In this document: one piece after another, positions 55,517 through 63,738 of the stretch | How the letters are laid out: the number at the start of each line of letters is the position of its first letter | How positions within the stretch are numbered: the first letter of the stretch is position 1 | IMG/VR virus record: IMGVR_UViG_3300009314_000003 | Span: 83,989 to 147,988 of that record | DNA length: 64,000 bases | Direction: 5' to 3' (one strand) | DNA from: a virus | The notes under the pieces: generated by a model | The model's input: only the letters and a program-made list of their open reading frames with translations | Told to the model about the DNA's origin: nothing | Database searches by the model: none | Program-made: the position numbers and the translations under genes

Positions 55517-55589
55517 GTTTCCTCCTTGTTATGAATTTGTAAGGTACCCTAACAGCGGTCTTAACTGGGAAAACAGAACTCTGACTGTC

Positions 55590-55785
55590 TTTCCATAACG
55601 GGTGTTCCGACCGGTCTAGCGAACGAATCAGATAGGAGAAATGATAAAAATAATGATCGGCCGGGCAGGGATTCTGGTTTGGTACCTACCTACTACAATC
55701 CCTTGTTCGGTAATTAACTTCTAGATTATATAAGTATTTCTACCTCAGAATTTATTTATCTCAGCACAAATGTTCGGTCAGTTAC
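55590..55785. promoter_or_regulatory. Operator-like repeats and promoter-like box upstream of the XRE gene
   Basis: This intergenic stretch holds an inverted repeat (- strand GTTC-GCTA-GACCGGTC-G-GAAC, near 55603-55623) and two similar direct motifs, TTGTTCGGTAATTAAC (55703-55718) and TGTTCGGTCAGTTAC (55771-55785). A TATAAT-like box lies on the - strand near 55722-55730. These could be autoregulatory sites and a promoter for the XRE-RecD2 operon. No -35 of standard form seen. Confidence 0.4.
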
Positions 55786-55794
55786 CTCTGCAAC

Positions 55795-58700
55795 TTATAT
55801 CTCACAGGCATCTCCATCGCAAAACTTATCTGGGATTATCTCATGGTCCTTCATCCTACCAAATCGCAGTGGTTTTAACTTGCTTATCATATTATTGTAT
55901 GTGTCCTCATCTATCTCTTCATAAGGCATCTGTTTATAGGCCCCACCTGGTATACGGGGCAGAAACGTAACAGCCTTCAACTGATACTGAAAGTACTCAA
56001 GTGCCTGCTTTAAACATGGCCCCTCTGTAACAGGGTCAAATTGAACAGTTGCACTGACACTTTGATCAGCCCAATATCTCTGCGCCAACGCTGCGAGGCT
56101 AAGCTGTTCCCACATAGAAACATCGCGGCCAGTACGAACACTCTTACCAGCGTCAACTGGAAACTCTACAACAACAGTCGTGTCTCCACCATCAGTTGCT
56201 TTCTCAACTTTATAACCAGCTGCTCTTATGGGCCCTAATAAATCACTATCCTTAGCCATTCTTACTCTACGTACATAAAAGCGCGACATTGGGAAATGGA
56301 TTCCTGGTGTACTTCCGGCCAATAGAGAAACCGATCCAGAGGGCTTGACGACGGTTGATTTAATAGACCTGGGAACTGCTAGCCAGTCCGAGTAAACCTT
56401 GTCATAATACTGAATTGTCTCATACCCGGTGGACATCCATTCCTTTAATTCATTAACGCTATGCTTAGCAAGAAACTGGGCCAGTCCGCTAATACTACAT
56501 CCTATACGCCTATTTCTAAGCATGACTCTATTACTCATTGGCCAGTGTGTGTTAACAAGCGTGACGGTTTTGGAATATAGATAAGCATACTTCAATGTTC
56601 GTTTCATATCCTCTATATCATCGTGTCTTGAAGGAAACACCTCTACAAGATTGCATAATTCTCCACCTCCTTCCAGAGTTGCCTCTCCACAGTTATGAAC
56701 AACGAAACCGTTAGCGTCAAAGGCATGTGCCTTGTTTACAACAGCATCGTACACACGTTCCATATTGTCTGGCTCAATCGAAGCCACCCTAACCACGAAT
56801 CGGCTCCGATTTAGTCTGCGTTTGTAACCAACCAGCAATTTGCGAAGTCGGTTGGCCTTGTCGGTGTGATTAAACCCCACATTCTGTTCAAAGAGGGCCA
56901 AATTATCACCTGATATAACCAGTTCGTGATTGGTCCTTGTCCAATATTTCTTCAACTCGCCATTACCATCAGGAAGGTATTTGTATCCCTCTTCTCTACG
57001 ATCCTGGTAGATAGTTGACATTATACCTATCCGAAGCAACATCCTCTGGATGACATTCAAGGTAACAAGATCAGATTGGCTAAGCCTTATGCTCACACCC
57101 TTACTATGAGTTCCCTGCACTGATCCAGCCACATCAAACATCCCTCTTATAAAACCGATATGGAATTTGCTGCTGGTATACTCTACGCCTTGGTCAAGAT
57201 GCTTATGCCCTTTGTGAATTCCAAATTGACCGGCTAGTGAACACAGAGAGGTCATACGAATTTTATTGGTCAGATAACCATTACCTACCCGAAGGCCCAG
57301 CAAGTAACCTTCCCCCTCTGTTCCTCTTCCTTCCCACTCATTCCGATCACGGTGGTTATTCATTACCAACATGTCACCAGGCCTCAACCTGCCTGCCCTT
57401 ACCCACTCAGAATATACTTTCTTCTGTGTGACTTTATTGGCCCTTAGAACTTTATGGTTATCAGTTACTCTGAGATGATACCCCTCTTTTGTCTCTATTC
57501 GCAGCACGTTTCTAACACCAGTGCTGAAGAAACCAGTTTGGCACTCATACTGCTCGGAGTTAACTATAGCCCTAAATGGCTTGCCGATTAACTCCGATAC
57601 TTGTTTTGGTCCGGCTTCTGTGCTAATCAGAGTATCTCCGGTGACGCAAGGATTGCAGCCCATCACACGGGAGTCCTCACGAGTACGGCCATTATTCATT
57701 AAACCATAATCACGCATATTATCCAACCAGACAAGCCCAGGTTCACCATTTCTCCGTATCCTATCACAAATTGGTCCATAATCAATACCAGGCCTAACTA
57801 CAACAGAATTATTACTACTCCACCCAAACGACTCCCTGTAGGGGTTAATATCGTAGTTCTTCAAATCTAGGTACTCGTCCTTATTACATGGGCCGAGGCT
57901 GAGAAGCGCACTGTTATGAACTAATAGACCGTCTTGAATAATAAATTCATTTGCTCCGGGAACACTAATATCGTATGTCGGTAATACTTTTCCTGTTAAT
58001 TCTATCTTAATTACTTCAATAGGAATTAGAGTTGTTGTTTCGTCTGAATAATGATCATAGGCAGAAGTTACAATTTGTTTACACGAGAGAGTCCCTGAAC
58101 GAGATCTAAACCCCTTCATTAGCTGTTTATCTTGCTTTAACCACTCAGTAGGATACCCGTAATCGTGTTGAGAACACTTCAAGCCCTTAGTTTGAATTCT
58201 ATATTTAATAGCGTACTCTGCCACCTTATCTTCAAACACTGATTCAGCAATTGGGCCTACTACATTTAAATTAAATATATCTTGCCACGAGTCATTGCGG
58301 GATGGGAACGTACCATCTTTAAGGCGGGTTGGAATACCCAAACTAGCATACACCGACTGTACTTCTCTCAAGAATACATGATAAACACTTGTTACCGCAT
58401 TTAATGGACGTGTTTTACAACCCCCATCGGCATCAAACAGGCCGGCTAAGTACGCTGCACGAATTTTAGGACGCCCTTGCATAATAAAATCAGGCACACG
58501 CATGGGCTCATTAGGCTTCTTAATTTGGCTCAAGTATAGGGCCAATTGTTTAGACTGGGATCTAATCTTTATAGACCCATCTTTAGATGATGGCTTAACT
58601 TCGTTAATCTTAGTACCAAAGCGTAGTATTTGCGATCTCACTTTATGGTGCATTCCATACTCATCACCTGGACAAGCAATTGAAATGTGTGCATTAAATC

Positions 58701-59964
58701 CATTCTTAGGCTCATTTGTATATACATAGCCGTCACCTTGTAGGTAACCGATGAACCAAGCCATGTCTGTATCAAGTTCTGGAATAGCAATATCAACGCA
58801 CGTTGTAGAGTTAGTTGGTTTTTGATAAGACCAAGACGGAAGTTTGGTCAAATGTCCTTCTACTTCATGTTTTGGAAATACCAACCTATCTCCGGATGAA
58901 ATATTCGCAGCGCACTTCCAGGTATATTTACCCGGAGCTTCCAATACAGCTAATTTATGGGCCCCAGTACAAGATAATATTCCCAGTTGGGTGTGAATAT
59001 CAATTAATTTCTGGTCACCTTGTTCTATAAGTTCCGATACAGTGGCAACTCCATCTGAAGTATAAACAGTTGTACCGGGGATTACATCTTGGATAGGAAT
59101 TAATCCATTCTTACAATGAACTAATGTATCTTTAGGCAAACAGCGTCTAATATTCCCACTTACAACGCAGCGACCAATAAGATTCATAATATCAACAATC
59201 GTAGTAATCGAAATAAGGTTGCCGGTGTTTCTTTCTAGCACGCCAATAATAGATTTGTGCAACTCAGTTAGTGGAGCAGAGCCAGAACTAACGCCACCAA
59301 AACCCTTAATGGCCTCGCCGGCAGGTCTGATCTCACTGTAATCAAAGTTCCAACTGCGTGTATTATCAAAGTATGACTCTAGCAAAAGCCTGACAGATTT
59401 TACCCAACCCTCACGGGTGTCTGGGATAATGTATGTCTCCGACTCTAAATCTTTGTTTGGGCCTTTGATAACAACCTTACCTGCACCCAATGTGTCAAAT
59501 CCTACACCAATGCCAATCATAGAGGCATCCATAGTAAAGCAGAATGGATATACAGGGTCTTCCTTTAAAGCTTCGGTTGAAATGAAGGCACAGTTGAAGA
59601 GACAACCAAAAAGGCCTTTCTCCTCAGTTAAGATACTACCCATATGTTGGAGTCCCCTGCCGGGCGGTAGAAACTTCATCTGAAATATCCGATTATACAT
59701 GTCCTGGGCCGACCACTGCGCCTTTTGTGGATTCCAGCCCAAGTTGTATTTCTCGATGTGTCTCTTCTGCATATTGTAAATACCATTTACCACGCGGGCC
59801 GCCGTCTCCCACCAACGCTCATTCTCTTTATTTTCCTTTAGCCTGCTGTATGTTCTTAAGTAAACAACCTCACCGAGACCATTAAATCCCCACCCGGGGC
59901 TCTTCCACTTATACTTCTGCAAGAAGTTATCACTTAGCCTAAATGTTTTATCATCCTTCGTCAT
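55795..59964 (-). CDS. nrdJ: B12-dependent (class II) ribonucleotide reductase with two inteins
   Basis: 1389 residues; 660 remain after splicing. Extein signatures of monomeric AdoCbl-type reductase: GLFGCLFNCAF (C121), a GNIRR block and NPCGE with the catalytic Cys at 1092. The FCDGDACEI tail supplies the shuttle Cys pair. Intein 1 (275-684) and intein 2 (773-1091) each begin with Cys and end HN. Intein 2 ends just before the catalytic Cys, so splicing is needed for activity. The enzyme makes dNTPs from ribonucleotides using host cobalamin. It is somewhat shorter than the Lactobacillus homologue, about 740. Confidence 0.93.
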   Translation of the reverse strand: MTKDDKTFRLSDNFLQKYKWKSPGWGFNGLGEVVYLRTYSRLKENKENERWWETAARVVNGIYNMQKRHIEKYNLGWNPQKAQWSAQDMYNRIFQMKFLPPGRGLQHMGSILTEEKGLFGCLFNCAFISTEALKEDPVYPFCFTMDASMIGIGVGFDTLGAGKVVIKGPNKDLESETYIIPDTREGWVKSVRLLLESYFDNTRSWNFDYSEIRPAGEAIKGFGGVSSGSAPLTELHKSIIGVLERNTGNLISITTIVDIMNLIGRCVVSGNIRRCLPKDTLVHCKNGLIPIQDVIPGTTVYTSDGVATVSELIEQGDQKLIDIHTQLGILSCTGAHKLAVLEAPGKYTWKCAANISSGDRLVFPKHEVEGHLTKLPSWSYQKPTNSTTCVDIAIPELDTDMAWFIGYLQGDGYVYTNEPKNGFNAHISIACPGDEYGMHHKVRSQILRFGTKINEVKPSSKDGSIKIRSQSKQLALYLSQIKKPNEPMRVPDFIMQGRPKIRAAYLAGLFDADGGCKTRPLNAVTSVYHVFLREVQSVYASLGIPTRLKDGTFPSRNDSWQDIFNLNVVGPIAESVFEDKVAEYAIKYRIQTKGLKCSQHDYGYPTEWLKQDKQLMKGFRSRSGTLSCKQIVTSAYDHYSDETTTLIPIEVIKIELTGKVLPTYDISVPGANEFIIQDGLLVHNSALLSLGPCNKDEYLDLKNYDINPYRESFGWSSNNSVVVRPGIDYGPICDRIRRNGEPGLVWLDNMRDYGLMNNGRTREDSRVMGCNPCVTGDTLISTEAGPKQVSELIGKPFRAIVNSEQYECQTGFFSTGVRNVLRIETKEGYHLRVTDNHKVLRANKVTQKKVYSEWVRAGRLRPGDMLVMNNHRDRNEWEGRGTEGEGYLLGLRVGNGYLTNKIRMTSLCSLAGQFGIHKGHKHLDQGVEYTSSKFHIGFIRGMFDVAGSVQGTHSKGVSIRLSQSDLVTLNVIQRMLLRIGIMSTIYQDRREEGYKYLPDGNGELKKYWTRTNHELVISGDNLALFEQNVGFNHTDKANRLRKLLVGYKRRLNRSRFVVRVASIEPDNMERVYDAVVNKAHAFDANGFVVHNCGEATLEGGGELCNLVEVFPSRHDDIEDMKRTLKYAYLYSKTVTLVNTHWPMSNRVMLRNRRIGCSISGLAQFLAKHSVNELKEWMSTGYETIQYYDKVYSDWLAVPRSIKSTVVKPSGSVSLLAGSTPGIHFPMSRFYVRRVRMAKDSDLLGPIRAAGYKVEKATDGGDTTVVVEFPVDAGKSVRTGRDVSMWEQLSLAALAQRYWADQSVSATVQFDPVTEGPCLKQALEYFQYQLKAVTFLPRIPGGAYKQMPYEEIDEDTYNNMISKLKPLRFGRMKDHEIIPDKFCDGDACEI
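56692..57648 (-). mobile_element. Intein 2 of the reductase, endonuclease apparently dead
   Basis: 319 residues (773-1091), inserted between NP and the catalytic CGE. Splicing ends look intact (CVTGDTLIST start, FDANGFVVHN end, Cys +1). The two LAGLIDADG-like motifs read YLLGLRVGNGYL and IRGMFDVAGSV, so the acidic residue is Asn and Ala. It is probably a splicing-only, degenerating element. Confidence 0.88.
57913..59142 (-). mobile_element. Intein 1 of the reductase, with LAGLIDADG homing endonuclease
   Basis: 410 residues (275-684), C at the start, PTYDISVPGANEFIIQDGLLVHN at the end and Ser as the +1 residue. LAGLIDADG motifs are intact: WFIGYLQGDGYVY and LAGLFDADGGC. The DNA looks more AT-rich than the surrounding extein. 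Both splicing and DNA cutting therefore look competent, so this intein may still home. Confidence 0.9.
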
Positions 59965-59995
59965 AATATCACATCTCCTCTTATCTTTTCACGCT

Positions 59996-60451
59996 CTACA
60001 CCCCATACTTATTCAACATAAGTTCCATTGCTACCTTGTCTCCTGTGTCCAACTTATCCACGACCTTAAGAAACCTATGGGCCAGAGAGCCAACTGGAAT
60101 GGAGAAAACCTCCCACGCGGTTATTTCGTAGCTTCCATTCGGTTGGAGAACACGTTTCCATTCCTCCACATCATCAGCATCATCACCAGAACGATGGAAA
60201 TAAGCTTCAGTTGGTTTGGTTTGGTTTATTAGTAGATCCAGAGCAAAATCTTGCTCGGGGTACCACTTCACAAAACCGCTTGCCCCAACCGTGTCGCCCT
60301 CTACCCGGGCACCCTCAGCATATACATAATGTTCGTAGCCATCACTGTCCACAACCGGCGCATGGCCACACAGGAGATTCACTATGTCATCTGGAACTCC
60401 GTCTTCATTGGGATAGGAAAGGGTAAGATTTATTGATGAATAATACCCCAT
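59996..60451 (-). CDS. Unknown 151-residue protein
   Basis: Start chosen at 60451 (MGYYSSINLTLSYPNEDG); AAAGGAGG is ~9 bases upstream, while an in-frame ATG at 60472 overlaps the ribosome site. Mixed alpha/beta: IVNLLCGHAPVVDSDGYEH, VKWYPEQDFALDLL, then helices. Located next to the reductase, possibly co-transcribed. No family recognised. Confidence 0.6.
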   Translation of the reverse strand: MGYYSSINLTLSYPNEDGVPDDIVNLLCGHAPVVDSDGYEHYVYAEGARVEGDTVGASGFVKWYPEQDFALDLLINQTKPTEAYFHRSGDDADDVEEWKRVLQPNGSYEITAWEVFSIPVGSLAHRFLKVVDKLDTGDKVAMELMLNKYGV

Positions 60452-60468
60452 ATCTACATATCCTCCTT

Positions 60469-61023
60469 TCATATTAGCCGCATCAACAAATATTGTGCTA
60501 GGCCCACAAAGAAACCAAGTGCAGCACCAGCATTAGTTATACTGGTCAAACTAGATGAGGCAACGTCTTTCACCCGAGTCTCTAGCTCTGAATTAGGTAT
60601 CTTCTTTGCACTTCTATGGACCAGTAACTTGACATCCCTGGGTGTAATAAACCCATCCAGAGAGTTTAGAACTCTATCCAACACGAAGTCGAAGACGACA
60701 CCCCTTACCACCATAGGAACAAGGCGAGAAATCGGATTGCTATCAAGTTCATTCTCGAAGCGGTGACGAAGACGCCTTCTTGTAGTCAGTAACTTTAAAT
60801 GGTGGCGAACTTCTTCTGCGTTGATGAGTTTTGTCATTGACTCGGCAATCTTCTTCTCTAAATCTTCTCTATAACGCGGAATCAAGCCAGGAGTCATCGG
60901 TATGCGCCAACCTAGTATGCTATATGCCCGACGGGGATGAAATAACATTTGGATGGCTACCCAATTAGTACTGTAGCCAATAGTAGCTCCAACCAATGGC
61001 ATTACCAGGATTCCAATGTTCAT
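60469..61023 (-). CDS. DUF445-family membrane protein
   Basis: 184 residues. The hallmark GATIGYSTNWVAIQMLFHPRRAYSILG is near the N-terminus, then PMTPGLIPRYREDLEKKIAESM. A C-terminal hydrophobic segment (AALGFFVGLAQYLLM) completes the fold. DUF445 proteins are bacterial membrane proteins of poorly known role, and the size is short compared with cellular versions. It lies between two small genes and starts right after a stop. Envelope role likely. Confidence 0.75.
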   Translation of the reverse strand: MNIGILVMPLVGATIGYSTNWVAIQMLFHPRRAYSILGWRIPMTPGLIPRYREDLEKKIAESMTKLINAEEVRHHLKLLTTRRRLRHRFENELDSNPISRLVPMVVRGVVFDFVLDRVLNSLDGFITPRDVKLLVHRSAKKIPNSELETRVKDVASSSLTSITNAGAALGFFVGLAQYLLMRLI

Positions 61024-61296
61024 CTACATCTCCTCCTTATTCTCCCTGCGCTTTTCCGACGTAGCCTCGAGAACAGCATTTGCCAGGAGGCCCCGTCCAT
61101 AATAGAGCTTTATTGCATCCATCAAACAGCCAACTAAATCCGAGCGCTCCATATGCCTAAAATGCCGGCTCGCTTCCTCGAGGTGACCTCTTCTACACTT
61201 AAACATTTCTGTTTCTGGATCATAATGCATCTCCTCATAATAATCCCCGTCTATTTGATCACACTCATCACAACAAGCAAATACTACATCTTCCAT
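61024..61296 (-). CDS. Unknown 90-residue protein with Cys residues
   Basis: MEDVVFACCDECDQIDGDYYEE... MFKCRRGHLEEASRHFRHMERSD. CCxxC plus CRRGH could bind zinc. A GAGGAGG from the preceding gene's end is the probable ribosome site. It follows the IS-interrupted gene and directly precedes the DUF445 gene. Confidence 0.6.
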   Translation of the reverse strand: MEDVVFACCDECDQIDGDYYEEMHYDPETEMFKCRRGHLEEASRHFRHMERSDLVGCLMDAIKLYYGRGLLANAVLEATSEKRRENKEEM

Positions 61297-61305
61297 AATA
61301 ATCTA

Positions 61306-61571
61306 TCACTCCTCCTCAAAGTATTCCTCGATCTCTTCCTTTACATCATTTATGTAGCATACAAGATTGTCCTTGGTATCAAGGGTTGTATTTGCAGCAA
61401 GTAATTCATCTTTAATACGCCTCAACAAACGTTCTGCTGGACTCTTCAATGCACTTACTGATGCAAAGTCTAGAGGACTGTCCACAAACTCTGGTAGGTC
61501 CTCTGCAAAACACTTCCCTGCTACATATTCTGCTGCAAGTTCAGGAGTATCAAAGTCATAAAATTTTAGGC
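61306..61571 (-). pseudogene. 5'-truncated gene interrupted by the IS element
   Basis: An in-frame coding stretch of ~85 codons without its own start: FYDFDTPELAAEYVAGKCFA, DSPLDFASVSALKSPAERLL, ending EEIEEYFEEE. It runs into the IS end hairpin, where it meets stops. On the far side of the IS, ATGACATCC with GGAGAG upstream could be the missing start. Excision might restore a complete gene. Function not recognised. Confidence 0.6.
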
Positions 61572-61589
61572 AGGATACCCACTAATTTA

Positions 61590-62087
61590 TTAGTGGGAGG
61601 AATGCCGTACCTCCTCTATTATTCCTATTGTGCAATGTTGTGCTCCTCCGTGAGCAAATACACATAACTTTTTTAATATCGCTTTTCTTTTTTTCCCTAA
61701 AAATGTACTGTGATAACCAAACGATATAACTACCCCATCTGTTTTTAGGATTTGCGGTACTAAGTCAGCAATTTGCTTAAACTTTGAAGTATAATTACCA
61801 TTATACATTTCCATTGCTTTTCTATAAGCATAAGGTGGGTCTAATATTATTGTATCAAAACACATCTTATTCTTTATTGCATATTTTACAAAATCTAAAG
61901 CATCCATCTGAAAATCCTTTAATGCAACATCATCAATATCGTTTCTAATTTCATCAATATTAAGTTTAGTCTTTCCTGCAAATAGATTTAAACACTTACC
62001 TTTACTATTTTCTTCTACCCACTTTTTAATCTTAGGGGATTGAAATGTATATCTCCTTAAATTAGTATTTAACAATTCTAATTCCAT
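61590..62087 (-). CDS. DNA methyltransferase (DPPY class) carried by the IS element
   Basis: 165 residues. CLNLFAGKT suggests the SAM-binding loop; TIILDPPYAYRKAMEMYNG holds the DPPY catalytic motif of N6-adenine/N4-cytosine enzymes. The start abuts the TnpA stop, and its own stop codon lies inside the terminal hairpin, so it is embedded in the element. No cognate restriction gene is visible. Possible roles: marking the element's DNA, affecting transposition, or protecting phage DNA. Confidence 0.75.
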   Translation of the reverse strand: MELELLNTNLRRYTFQSPKIKKWVEENSKGKCLNLFAGKTKLNIDEIRNDIDDVALKDFQMDALDFVKYAIKNKMCFDTIILDPPYAYRKAMEMYNGNYTSKFKQIADLVPQILKTDGVVISFGYHSTFLGKKRKAILKKLCVFAHGGAQHCTIGIIEEVRHSSH

Positions 62088-62645
62088 TTAGAAACCTCCT
62101 AACTTTGTTTGAACAAAGTTTCCTACTTTTTGTTGTGGACTTCCAAATACAGAATATTCAAAGACATCTTTCCCTTCTTGTTCAAGGATATATCTTTTTA
62201 CTGCATCTTGTGAAACGTGTCCTGCACTTCCACAATAATAACCTTTAGCCCAAAGGTTCTTGAATCCTGTTCCGAAGTGCTGTTTATATCCTAAATATTT
62301 GATGTCTTTGAAACATCTTCTTAATTGGATTGAAGTATTGCCTTTAAGTTGCTTAACTATCTTGAAAGGTGTGTGCTTTGGTTTAGCACCAACAAACAAA
62401 TGTATATGGTCTAGCATTACTTCTAACGCTAACATATCTAAATCCATCTGTTCGCATTGTCCTTGAATTATTGTTTTAAGCACTTCTGTCACCTTTCCAG
62501 TTAATACTTTCTTCCGATACTTCGGAATCCAAATGATGTGATAGTTGATGTTGAACTTGCAATGACTTCCAGTTCTGACAGTCGCTATCTTTACGTCTAA
62601 ATTGTATGTAGTTGGGTTGAAATGTGGATATTCGTGTTTTACCAT
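62088..62645 (-). CDS. tnpA: IS200/IS605-family Y1 transposase TnpA
   Basis: 185 residues from MVKHEYPHFNP (62645); GGAGGTAATCTC precedes it, better than the in-frame ATG at 62696. Signatures: YHIIWIPKYRKKVLTG, the HUH motif in MLDHIHLFVGAKP and GYYCGSAGHVSQDAVKRYI with the candidate catalytic Tyr. Such enzymes cut and join single-stranded ends at hairpins. The N-terminal extension of ~30 residues is longer than usual. It lacks a TnpB partner in this window. Confidence 0.92.
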   Translation of the reverse strand: MVKHEYPHFNPTTYNLDVKIATVRTGSHCKFNINYHIIWIPKYRKKVLTGKVTEVLKTIIQGQCEQMDLDMLALEVMLDHIHLFVGAKPKHTPFKIVKQLKGNTSIQLRRCFKDIKYLGYKQHFGTGFKNLWAKGYYCGSAGHVSQDAVKRYILEQEGKDVFEYSVFGSPQQKVGNFVQTKLGGF

Positions 62646-62774
62646 TGAGATTACCTCCACTTGGATAAGGTAATCTCTGGGAAAACCGATATACACTTTT
62701 CTGGAAACTACCGACTTTAGTCGGATTAGAGGATGTCATTTCTCTCCGTACTCTCAATATACTTTTCTTCCTTA

Positions 62775-62811
62775 GTTTTAAAAGCGACGGGGCCTGATAA
62801 GCCACGTCGCC
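62775..62811 (-). terminator. Rho-independent terminator after cspA
   Basis: On the - strand, GCGACG...CGTCGC (62784-62789 with 62805-62810) forms a GC-rich stem followed by CTTTTAAAAC. It lies 20-60 bases past the cspA stop and would insulate cspA from the IS element downstream. Confidence 0.75.
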
Positions 62812-62835
62812 TTCGCAACTACATGCAGGGCCTAA

Positions 62836-63048
62836 TTAGCCAGCTAATTCAACGTTAGTAGCCTGAGGTCCTTTTTCACCGTCGATGATTTCGAATTCAA
62901 CCGTTTCATTCTCTTCTAGGGTACGAAACCCATCACTATTGATTGACGAGAAATGTACGAATACATCGTCGCCGTTCTCTGCAGTGATGAACCCGAAACC
63001 CTTACGGTTATCAAACCATTTAACAGTTCCTGTTTGACGTTCTGACAT
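62836..63048 (-). CDS. cspA: Cold-shock protein CspA family
   Basis: 70 residues, full length. RNP1 [11 protein letters not shown] and RNP2 VFVHFSSI are intact, as is the opening [12 protein letters not shown]. It binds single-stranded RNA or DNA and can prevent RNA structure. A long A/C-rich 5' leader with AAGGAG precedes the ATG, as in many csp genes. A terminator follows, so it appears monocistronic. Confidence 0.96.
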   Translation of the reverse strand: MSERQTGTVKWFDNRKGFGFITAENGDDVFVHFSSINSDGFRTLEENETVEFEIIDGEKGPQATNVELAG

Positions 63049-63124
63049 GTTTATTGTCTCCTTGTGTTGTTTGTTGTTTGCTCTTATATCCGGCTTTTTG
63101 TTAAATAAGTCTTTTTGAGATGGT

Positions 63125-63313
63125 CTATAAGGGAACAGACAGGTCCCCCAGCTCCATCTTCACAATTTTTGTTTTTTTCTTATAATATCCAGAATGTATC
63201 CGAATTTGTTCTACCGCATCTTCATGGCTTGTTAATGGATGTCCTAATCCTAAATTATGAACGACAGCCCACAAACCATACCACCGTTTTTTCTCTCCTA
63301 TTAGTTTACACAA
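63125..63313 (-). CDS. Small protein of unknown function
   Basis: 62 residues from a GTG at 63313 that overlaps the previous gene by 13 bases. [36 protein letters not shown] is a compact pattern I have the impression of seeing in other phages, without a known function. The start codon choice is uncertain. Confidence 0.5.
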   Translation of the reverse strand: MCKLIGEKKRWYGLWAVVHNLGLGHPLTSHEDAVEQIRIHSGYYKKKTKIVKMELGDLSVPL

Positions 63314-63519
63314 CAGTGTGTAACGTCAGTTGATTCTTCCTCTCCTATGAACCCGTCAAGTGTTAACTCTCCCAGTTCAGGACCTATATATAGTTCTTCA
63401 AAGTAGTTGCCTTCTGTGTCACTACTGAAGCACATTTTAATTTCCTCTGGGTTATCCACAGACAATGCTAAGTTCTTTATGTAGTTAGCATATTCCCTTA
63501 GTGTAATTACATTACTCAT
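63301..63519 (-). CDS. Unknown 72-residue acidic protein
   Basis: MSNVITLREYANYIKNLALS..., acidic second half, ends CCVN. A ribosome site (GAAAGGAG) lies inside the end of the previous gene, and the ATG overlaps that gene's TGA. The whole set to the right (63516-63724) uses the same ATGA-type coupling. Confidence 0.6.
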   Translation of the reverse strand: MSNVITLREYANYIKNLALSVDNPEEIKMCFSSDTEGNYFEELYIGPELGELTLDGFIGEEESTDVTHCCVN

Positions 63520-63668
63520 TTATTGCTCCTTTCTTCATCATTTAATTCTTTAATAATTTCATTTGCTTTTTCATCTGTCTTAACATTTGAAATTATAAAA
63601 TGCTTTTTTTCTTTGATATAAGTATGAAGATTATTGTTTTCATCAATATAATAACTATCTACTTTCAT
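63516..63668 (-). CDS. Unknown 50-residue protein
   Basis: MKVDSYYIDENNNLHTYIKE, then HFIISNVKTDEKANEIIKEL; reads as a small beta-hairpin plus helix. AAAAGGAGATTCAGA precedes the ATG. The ATG and TGA overlap neighbouring genes, and base composition is AT-rich. A small protein, but the coding signs are good. Confidence 0.6.
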   Translation of the reverse strand: MKVDSYYIDENNNLHTYIKEKKHFIISNVKTDEKANEIIKELNDEERSNK

Positions 63669-63724
63669 TCTGAATCTCCTTTTAATGCTTGAACTTGTTT
63701 AGATATATTTGTTGTGCCAATCAT
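63665..63724 (-). CDS. 19-residue microprotein or leader peptide
   Basis: ATG at 63724 follows GAGGAGAGGTGAAATT and encodes MIGTTNISKQVQALKGDSE, whose stop overlaps the next ATG (GAATGA). The ribosome site is strong for so short a frame. Its coding sequence includes the next gene's ribosome site, so it may act as a coupling leader. Confidence 0.45.
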   Translation of the reverse strand: MIGTTNISKQVQALKGDSE

Positions 63725-63738
63725 AATTTCACCTCTCC

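Larger units (their letters stand above)
61570..62735 (-). mobile_element. IS200/IS605-like element with TnpA and a DNA methyltransferase
   Basis: Contains a Y1 transposase gene and, at the position of TnpB, a methyltransferase gene. Subterminal hairpins are present: CCCACTAA-TTTA-TTAGTGGG (61578-61597) at the distal end and CCGAC-TTTA-GTCGG (62711-62724) at the proximal end, with the same loop. This fits single-strand transposition by an HUH enzyme. Exact ends cannot be fixed by eye. The element is AT-rich compared with its flanks. Confidence 0.7.

Noticed and set aside
62476-62805. A 109-codon - strand frame overlapping the TnpA start
   Set aside because: It runs from the cspA terminator through the IS end into tnpA in a different frame. 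Only its internal ATG near 62739 is of interest, as the possible start of the IS-interrupted gene.
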